DNA of 21,735 nt from Hofstenia miamia (Eukaryota; Xenacoelomorpha; Acoela; Hofsteniidae): contig CABFPE010000282.1 of assembly GCA_900660155.1 (NCBI GenBank), forward strand, positions 608,891-630,625, in the 5' to 3' direction. Each line of letters opens with the position of its first letter. The stretch's first letter is position 1. A program made the translations under genes and the position numbers. The notes beneath the pieces are model-generated. The model was not told where the DNA came from. It saw only the letters and a list, made by a program, of their open reading frames with translations, and did no database searches. This document shows positions 15,761 to 21,735 of the stretch, in pieces.

Positions 15761-15915
15761 CTTATCCATGCTAGCAGGATTTAGACGCATAATAGAAGAT
15801 TGCGCTATTCTATCGAAAATGGTTTTGACTGAACGGCGAGATTGAAGCTGCTGTGATTTCGAGATTTCTTCGAGAAAACGTTTTTCAAATACACGAGCGG
15901 TGATATCATTTAGAA
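15761..15915 (-). CDS. OSCP1: OSCP1-like protein, first visible exon
   Basis: A 155-base minus-strand exon from an acceptor (TATATTTTTAG, above 15915) to a donor (AAG|GTAACA, below 15761). After two bases completing a split codon it reads LNDITARVFEKRFLEEISKS, then RRSVKTIFDRIAQSSIMRLN and PASMDK. It corresponds to VLNDI...FN.KF.EELF, then TVYERLAHASIM.LN.ASMDK of vertebrate OSCP1, recognised from memory. With the exons at 10526 and 10034 it gives about 166 uninterrupted residues of the conserved core. The amino-terminal exon, expected to carry the LGGEM motif, was searched for upstream to the window end and not found. Confidence 0.88.
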
Positions 15916-16484
15916 CTAAAAATATAAAAGGTCAATTTTATTTCGGTCATTGCAAAGGGTGTTTGGAATCACCATTGGACTGTCATAAGCTACTTAAAAT
16001 GTTTTTGATAAAAATGCAGTTGATCATACTCATAGCAAAATAATAAGTAATGAAAAAATTGATTCTCTTGTATTAGCAAAGTCTCAAATTAAGCGCAGGA
16101 TTATACAAAGATAATTTTATTATGCAACAATAACACATACTTGAAAATTTATGAAAATTGATTCTTGTTTAGCTAAAATATAACCCTCCAAACAGCATTC
16201 ATTGCTAGAATTGCAGCCGCTTGATAACACCAAGAGGGTCTAAATAGTAAAATGGGTTATACGAAATTGGGAGATATTGGCTACTATCTTTTAGAGTGAC
16301 AAAGTATATCTCCATTGCAATGGCGACATCAGCCGATACTATTGCAAAAAATAGGCTAGCTCAAAACCATAAACATTCCCCATCACGTCTTTGCATCGGC
16401 AGAAAGTTTGCGTTTGGCTTTAGCTGTAGCTGATAAATAATAAAGTAGCCCTCATATTGCCTATGTGTAACTCAGAAAATAATT
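15916..16484. other. Presumed OSCP1-like intron, nothing recognised
   Basis: AT-rich, without exon-like frames. A somewhat GC-richer patch (16200-16440) has no recognisable coding or terminal repeats. Confidence 0.4.
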
Positions 16485-16900
16485 TTAAGCAATGAAAAAA
16501 CTGCCCGCATATTCTGAGTAAATAGTGGCGTCCCAAAAGAAACTTGTCACCCAATTTACAGTACACGAATGCATTTTTGGAGCGAAGGACTTGAAGTCTC
16601 TAATGATGCTGAACTGCTTGACCGTATCAAAGGCTCTGGTAATATCCAGAGCAATAACGTGAGAAAAGCTCAATTTCGCCCGCTCTGAAATCCAACATAT
16701 CATTTAAATATGAAGCCATACTGACCAAAACAACATTTTTTGTTATTAAATAGTCATAATATTCTTTAATTATTATTCAAAACCCCTGGGCATAGCATTT
16801 ATGTTAGAAACAGGTGTGAGATTTATCAATTCATTGGGATGTGGAACTTTGGGAACAGTTGTGATTTGAGTAATGTTCCACAACTTAGAAAATTATTTTC
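16485..16900 (-). pseudogene. Non-LTR retrotransposon reverse transcriptase fragment
   Basis: The minus strand near 16895-16783 reads KLWNITQITTVPKVPHPNEL, then INLTPVS, equivalent to the W...I..IPK...P...RPISL start of a LINE RT. After stops and a frame change, 16703-16485 reads SERAKLSFSHVIALDITRAFDTV. LDITRAFDTV is RT motif A with its catalytic Asp. A stretch NWVTSFFWDATIYSEYAG follows in the position of W..SFL.GR. The copy ends before GVPQG and YADD. Style differs from the RT at 1-679, so this is another element or clade. It lies upstream of the OSCP1-like exons on the same strand, probably within their gene's first intron. Confidence 0.75.
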
Positions 16901-17815
16901 TAATCTGTTTGATTTACACATAAAAGAGTAATAGGATCAGAAGCACGAGTAGGAGTGTATGCTCTACGAAAACGTTGTAATTCGACCATCTACATTAAGT
17001 TCTACACAACTAGTTTGTGCATTGACCAACGCAGGTCTAAAAACAAAGCGGCCATGAACTACATTAAGGTATTTAAAAAAGGAATTACTATAATTTATTA
17101 TATTAAAAAATTGGATTAATTGTTTCATAATATTTTCAATGGCTGATTTTGCGGTTTGGACAATAAAATAATTTACTGAGTTGTTATATATTACAAAATT
17201 AGAATGCACAGAAAACTATATGCAGTCGAATAAGTTGCAAATAAGCCCGTGGGAGTATTTAGATGAAACTCGATAATAGAAATTATGTTAAACTCGATAC
17301 TCGATCGATTTTAAGACATTTGAGTCGAGTTCGAGAAGAATTAATGGTGAATCTAGGAGGCGCATCCCTATGGCACGCTTTTATCAGTCATCAAACTACA
17401 CTAATATTATATGCATTTCTCTATTCGAACATTTTTCTTGACAACTGGGATTACTTTGGATCGCAATACTAAAAAACTTCACTTAAAAGTCAAAATAAAA
17501 TTGCTATGAAATTTTGAATAAAACATTCCATTGCAAAACGCAGATATGTCATAGCAATAACTAGTTATTGTTCAAATGCAGCAAGTTGTGGTACAAATTA
17601 GATCAATTTTTACATTCATAATAAGCACATTTAGTTAGGTCTATAATTGCAACTTTTCATGTATTTGGTTTAGCAGAGTTTAATAAATTTCGCATTAAAA
17701 TAAATTTGCAGAATTACATTAAATTTACAAAATCTAAATTTATTATGTTAATATATATTAATATATATTTGAAGTATTAAGCTCAATAAAAATATTATAT
17801 AAATATCCCTGGCAG
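16901..17815. other. Nothing coding recognised; TCGA-rich patch at 17226-17333
   Basis: Minus-strand residues near 17070 (FFKYLNVVHGRFVFRPALVN) could be a LINE linker but are not identified. About seven TCGA words lie between 17226 and 17333, several as ACTCGAT, dense for this AT-rich DNA. The rest is AT-rich. Confidence 0.35.
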
Positions 17816-20018
17816 CAGAGCCTGATTAAGAAGTCGGGCGGCCCTAAGCTGTTGATTAAAGGGGTCCAATACATATACAACCTAGAGGAGTTTGATATGA
17901 AAGGGTTTTTGTTATCTCCAGTTGACTAAATGGATAGCCTTTTACATAACCGTGTATTTTTTTGGATGTACGCGACTAAACAAGATACATTTTTAGCTCA
18001 GTGTATGTTTCCGACTCTGATATATGATATGAAACTAAGCACACTAAAACTATATTTTAAAAAACGCAATCATAATAGTTATTGCCAAAAACTTTTTTCC
18101 TTGACTTCGCATTCGCAAAATGTGGCATAACCTCTCGAAGTTGAGTGCATGTGTAAGTGAATTCAAACTTGTCTCTGTCGTTGAAGACTTGTAGCTGTTC
18201 TTAATTCGTGACAGCTTAGAAGACGACTGCTAGCCTTCACACACAGAGTTGTATCCTGAAAGTAACTACGACATTGGGGAATAAAAGGCGAATTAAATAA
18301 TGCTTTCTTAAGTATTATAAGAGTTCTCGTGGAGATTTCTTGAAGTTTTCTTTACAATGTTAGATACAAATATCTGATCAAAAATATTTGCAATCACGGT
18401 GACATTTCTGGTTGGAACAGGAATATACCTGTAGTATAAACAATGCAAATTGCACAAATTCCTCAAGACAATCATTGTCAATGTCAACGCGATATTTTTT
18501 AGTGACATGTGAAACAGGAAGTTGAATTGCATCATTATCTACAATGTCACTCGATTTCTGCAACATAAATAATTTGATGATTTCAACTACTCTAAATTTC
18601 AACAATACGGCTTTCCAGTAGGCTATCTATTTTTCGACTTGTCTGTTAACCGCAAAGCTGTCAATGCATCCAGATGTTGATGTCCGCAAATTCAGGGCTA
18701 AAACTGTTTTCAAAAAATCACTACTATGTTCATGTTGATGAATAGCAATGTGATGTCGAGTATCGCTAAATCCATCATTGGCAAAGTTTGAATTACCTAT
18801 TGACAGGATCTTGCAACAAAAGCAAAACACATTTTTCACCATTTGGCATTGTTGCAGTAAAGAGCTCTTTGAAAAAATCTTGTTTGATTTGGAAAATCTC
18901 GGAGTGAAGCTTTAAAGGGCCCTTCACAGTGCTGGCATTCCTCCTGACCAGCTTTAATCCAGTAATTTACATCTGTTTTGGACAAATTATGCCGCAGCGT
19001 CATTTTAAGGAATATTGCCCAAGAAGTATGAGATACATTTTCCCCATGCTCATTTGACATTACTTCTATTTGTGATGAAGACCCTAATACTGACATTAGG
19101 GACTCTGTAGTAGTATCACTTGCACCAGCCCCAAAATTTAAGAAGAAATTAGTCAATCTCGATGTTTTTGATAAAACAGTATATAACCGATGTCTTTTAT
19201 CAATAGCCATTTTGCGCTTCTCAGCTCCATGTTTATTTCACCATGAAATTTCAAACTAAAAGAAAATGGAACATAGCTTAAATAAAAAACTAAAAGATAT
19301 ATATTGACCAGTCGTGTAGTGCCAAATTTAGAAGTACCGGTATGCTGGCTATCTAGTGATGATCGATTTGGCTTAAACCATGATTTCGCAGATATGGTAT
19401 ACGAGGCCATGATCAGGTATGAAATAGTTTCGCACTTTTTCATTGAGTTTTTTAATAGAATTGCATAGTATTTTATATATTTTAAAAATATATTCACTCT
19501 AATTTAATCACTGAATATTAGAATTAATACAATGGAGTTTTGTATCCAGGATGCCGGGAAGAAGGGAGGGGGCAAGTAACATCCAACGGTAAGGGCCATG
19601 CCCCCTAGCCATAGCCTTGGTCGTTACTAGAATAAATATATCTTTACAGTTTATCAAAAATAAGTTTGTTCTAAAAACCCAATACACCACTGATATTAAC
19701 ATTAAAATGAACTTGTCTCATTTAAAAACGATCATTTTAAAAAGGAAGCATTGCATAAATGCAATGTAAAGTGAACTAAAAAATGCGTCAAAATGTGAAT
19801 GGCATTTTTAATCTGAATATATTTACACAACATAACGTGCAAACGCAATCTATCAGAAAAAGTACACATTTAAAATAAAGTTAGAAAGAAATTTGTGTTA
19901 TGTAAGCCAAGGAAAATGAAAATGGCGCATCAAAAGTTCATACAAAAGTTTATAAAATTTACTATACCTTGGGGCCCTAAGCTATAGCTTGGTCAGCTTA
20001 TGGCTTAATATGGCCCTG
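17816..20018 (-). mobile_element. hAT element with ZMYM/DUF4371-like transposase, decayed, 2203 bp
   Basis: The left end is CAGAGCCTGATTAAG (17816). The right end read inward is CAGGGCCATATTAAG (from 20018), 12 of 15 identical. The flanking 8-mers CCTGGCAG (17808-17815) and CCTGACAA (20019-20026) match at 6 of 8, both differences being G/A, as expected for an old hAT target duplication. Each end is followed by a GGCCC-rich block, typical of this hAT group. Inside, on the minus strand, is a broken transposase in the order expected for the family. Confidence 0.75.
18130..19228 (-). pseudogene. hAT transposase, ZMYM1/DUF4371-like, multiply broken
   Basis: Reading down the minus strand from 19228: GAEKRKMAIDKRHRLYTVLS, then RLTNFFLNFGAG, as at the start of this family. 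DFPNQTRFFQ and, after a frameshift at 18840, KNVFCFCCKIL with GFSDTRHHIAIHQHEHSSDF form the TTF-type zinc-binding region (Cys pairs and His). SGCIDSFAVNRQVEK, a TAG (18625), then AYWKAVLLKFRVVEIIKLF is the start of DUF4371. Much of the RNase-H-like core is missing. KKYRVDIDNDCLEEFVQF (about 18440-18500) and SSSKLSRIKNSYKSS (about 18190-18235) are remnants of the hAT C-terminal dimerisation region. A whole enzyme would move the element by cut and paste; this one cannot. Confidence 0.8.
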
Positions 20019-20026
20019 CCTGACAA

Positions 20027-21040
20027 AAGAGCATTGGCAGAGATGAAACCATCAAGGTTTGAAACAATGCATGGAATTATTTCTTAATTCCATCACATTT
20101 TATTCAATATGTAATCAAGCTCCAACTGTTTATTCTTGAATGCTTTAAACTAAAGTGACTTATCTTTTAATAACACTATTATTGGAGTCATACAGTAATT
20201 CTTAAAGGAATATTTAGTCAGGTACTATAAATTTCTATCTATTTTGTCTATCCGATGATATCTGTTCTAATAAACATGATTAACAGTATGAAGTCATTGA
20301 TTGAACGCAAAAAAACCGAATCGATCATAATATTTTTCAGAAAAGTAAACAATTTTATGGAGGACACCTGACTTGTGGCCTGGAATGACATAGATTAGGC
20401 TCTAGTACGGATGGGAATCCAGTGGCGGATTGCCTTGGAGTGGTCAACAGCTCTCATTAAAGGGTGCGGTGACATGTGATCTATCTTACTAATATACCAT
20501 TAGATTTTTTCACTTATTTTTTGCTTTTTCTTTCAAATATATGCTGCGTCCTTTTCATAATTTGATTTTTCTAAAATTTTAAAAAGTTGTTGTATATTTA
20601 CGAAATTCACTGATGTGCAGTCCGTTTCAATCTATCATTGGAAAGCCTATGTTGCATTACTTGAAAGTTGAAAATTTGCTTTCCTTGTACAACTATAATT
20701 CGCAATGTGTCTTCCGCAAGTGCTTCTCCACGTTCAACGGAGAATTTCACTTATGCTTGCATATCTTTATCAATGATATATTCGGTTAATGCTAATGCTC
20801 ACTCGGCAGAAGGTATTGAGCAAGGCTATGTGGCCTCTAACCATGTAAAAATTATGCTTGTAACGTCGCTTCAAACCTCTACATAGATTCAAACACTGGC
20901 CAATTAGATAGATCACACAGAAAAATGTGATATCTGTAACACGCCATTTTGCCTATATTTTCTTAGGTTTGTACTTATAAACACAATTACAATATCCTTA
21001 TATTGAGTTGTTAAAAAGAGGTATAACAGTGATTACTTAA
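20027..21040. other. Nothing firmly recognised
   Basis: A CAGTGGCGGATTGCC word at 20420 resembles a hAT terminus but has no partner. A KCDICNTPFC-like reading near 20925 recalls a zinc knuckle upstream of the non-LTR ORF1 at 21041, but stops surround it. Confidence 0.35.
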
Positions 21041-21526
21041 ATGCCAGATTTTGATTTCAAATGGTGTTCAATGATACTTCCAAAAGAAGTTTTAATAGCG
21101 GCGAATCCGCTAGCTCTACGTATTAGCGGAATACCTGAAGCAGATACAAAGGACAATGTCATCTGGAATGACCATAAAAATTTGGAATTGCTCCTGGACC
21201 ATATTGGTGTTGACTGTAAGATTACTGATATTTGGCGTATTGGAAAGTACGACAAGGATAAAACGCGGACACTTCTCGTCTCTGTTGATACTGCGTGGAA
21301 TAAACGGAGAATTTTATCATCGTTGTCAAAGTTGAAAGATTTTACAGAGTTGCCTAATGTTTATATCTCACCCGATTTGTCATCCGCGGATCGGCTGCTT
21401 GAACAGAATGCATTGAAAAAGAGAAAGCAAATGATCGAAGATGGCGTTCCTCGGACAAATTTACGCATCAAAAACCTCAAACTGTTGGTTAAAAGTGTTG
21501 ATGGCACATGGGCAGAGTCTGCATGA
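21041..21526 (+). CDS. Non-LTR retrotransposon ORF1 (RNA-binding, RRM-like)
   Basis: This 161-codon frame starts at ATG 21041, directly after an in-frame TAA, and ends at TGA 21524-21526. It reads ALRISGIPEADTKDNVIWND, then LELLLDHIGVDCKITDIWRI, GKYDKDKTRTLLVSV, RRILSSLSKLKDF and VYISPDLSSADRL, ending with ALKKRKQM and LRIKNLKL. The order L.I.GIPE ... RIGK...R.LLV ... IL...K.L ... VYI.PDLS ... is that of the RRM-like RNA-binding domain in LINE ORF1 proteins. The amino end is short, so part may have been lost. The endonuclease follows in the same frame after the stop. Apparently undamaged within itself. Confidence 0.75.
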   Translation: MPDFDFKWCSMILPKEVLIAANPLALRISGIPEADTKDNVIWNDHKNLELLLDHIGVDCKITDIWRIGKYDKDKTRTLLVSVDTAWNKRRILSSLSKLKDFTELPNVYISPDLSSADRLLEQNALKKRKQMIEDGVPRTNLRIKNLKLLVKSVDGTWAESA

Positions 21527-21529
21527 CTA
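21524..21529 (+). promoter_or_regulatory. Candidate readthrough stop TGA-CTA between ORF1 and endonuclease
   Basis: The single in-frame stop between two same-frame coding regions is TGA followed by CTA. UGA-CUA is the best-known leaky stop context in eukaryotic and viral mRNAs. An ATG (21523-21525) overlaps the stop as ATGA, but its frame closes after 12 codons. Confidence 0.45.
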
Positions 21530-21735
21530 TCTCAGAAGATACCTGCGACGTTACTCCTTAATGCCAGATCGATCAAAAAAGCGAATGCCAGTACTCTTCT
21601 CCAAGCTGACCTGATTACTTATAATATAGAAGTGTGCTGTATATGCGAAAGCTGGTTAACATCAGATATATGCAATGAATTTGTTCATATCACCAATTAT
21701 ACTCTCATCAGAAGTGATAGAAGTGTTTCAAGTTC
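21527..21735 (+). CDS. Non-LTR retrotransposon endonuclease, amino end, open at right edge
   Basis: Directly after the TGA, in the same frame as ORF1 and without any Met, the sequence reads LSQKIPATLLLNARSIKKAN, then LLQADLITYNIEVCCICESWL, then ITNYTLIRSDRS. NARSI is the first conserved block of APE-type endonucleases. ESWL matches the ETWL block with the catalytic Glu present, and the DR near the end matches the third block. The enzyme nicks target DNA to prime reverse transcription. The frame is open to the window edge. Either it is reached by readthrough of the TGA, or the TGA is a lesion, or ORF2 begins at the overlapping ATGA with a later frameshift. Confidence 0.8.

Noticed and set aside
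17263..17472. Plus-strand open frame of 69 codons
   Set aside because: No recognisable domain, no splice context, and it overlaps the TCGA-rich patch.
20420..20434. CAGTGGCGGATTGCC, like a hAT terminus
   Set aside because: No inverted partner or target duplication found in the window.
1..21735. tRNA, rRNA or CRISPR features
   Set aside because: No cloverleaf-compatible B box with partner arms, no rRNA core words, and no regular spacer-repeat array were seen.

Overview
This is an AT-rich, repeat-rich stretch of an animal nuclear genome, most likely from an invertebrate. Spliced exons of two conserved animal genes are visible: an XPF/ERCC4-like exon (+ strand, 4816-4997) and three OSCP1-like exons (- strand, 15761-15915, 10526-10687, 10034-10218), all with canonical GT/AG borders. 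Everything else is mobile DNA, mostly decayed, or sequence in which I see nothing. The species cannot be named from the sequence alone.

Layout. 1-2470: a CR1-like non-LTR retrotransposon on the - strand. It has an esterase-like ORF1, a 2A-like peptide motif ahead of the endonuclease, and a broken endonuclease/reverse transcriptase that runs off the left edge. An 11-bp-periodic minisatellite lies just upstream of its ORF1. 3168-3605: one end of a Tc1-like transposon with IR/DR-type ends. 3639-3899: a compact GC-rich TATA-to-poly(A) unit, followed by a cluster of nuclear-receptor half-sites (3960-4043). 4366-4728: a short hAT element with 8-bp target duplications, just upstream of the XPF exon. 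5269-7398: two Tc1-like copies, one lodged inside the other, both carrying the same 50-bp intron. 7701-7905: a piggyBac-like miniature element. 8381-8721: a second short hAT element with a perfect 8-bp target duplication.

10034-15915 holds the OSCP1-like exons. The 5.1-kb intron contains an assembly gap inside a poly-C run, a 397-bp miniature inverted-repeat element, a decayed DUF4817-type transposase and one unexplained exon-like open stretch. 16485-16900 is another reverse-transcriptase relic. 17816-20018 is a decayed hAT element with a ZMYM/DUF4371-like transposase, terminal repeats and a diverged 8-bp target duplication. 21041-21735 is the start of a non-LTR element on the + strand whose ORF1 and endonuclease share one frame, separated by a single TGA in the context TGA-CTA.

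The most interesting signals are two different translation-coupling arrangements in the two non-LTR elements: a 2A-like motif plus an ATGA overlap at 1256-1663, and the in-frame UGA-CUA at 21524-21529. Several single-N positions fall exactly at rearrangement junctions, so some of the structures here may be assembly joins.
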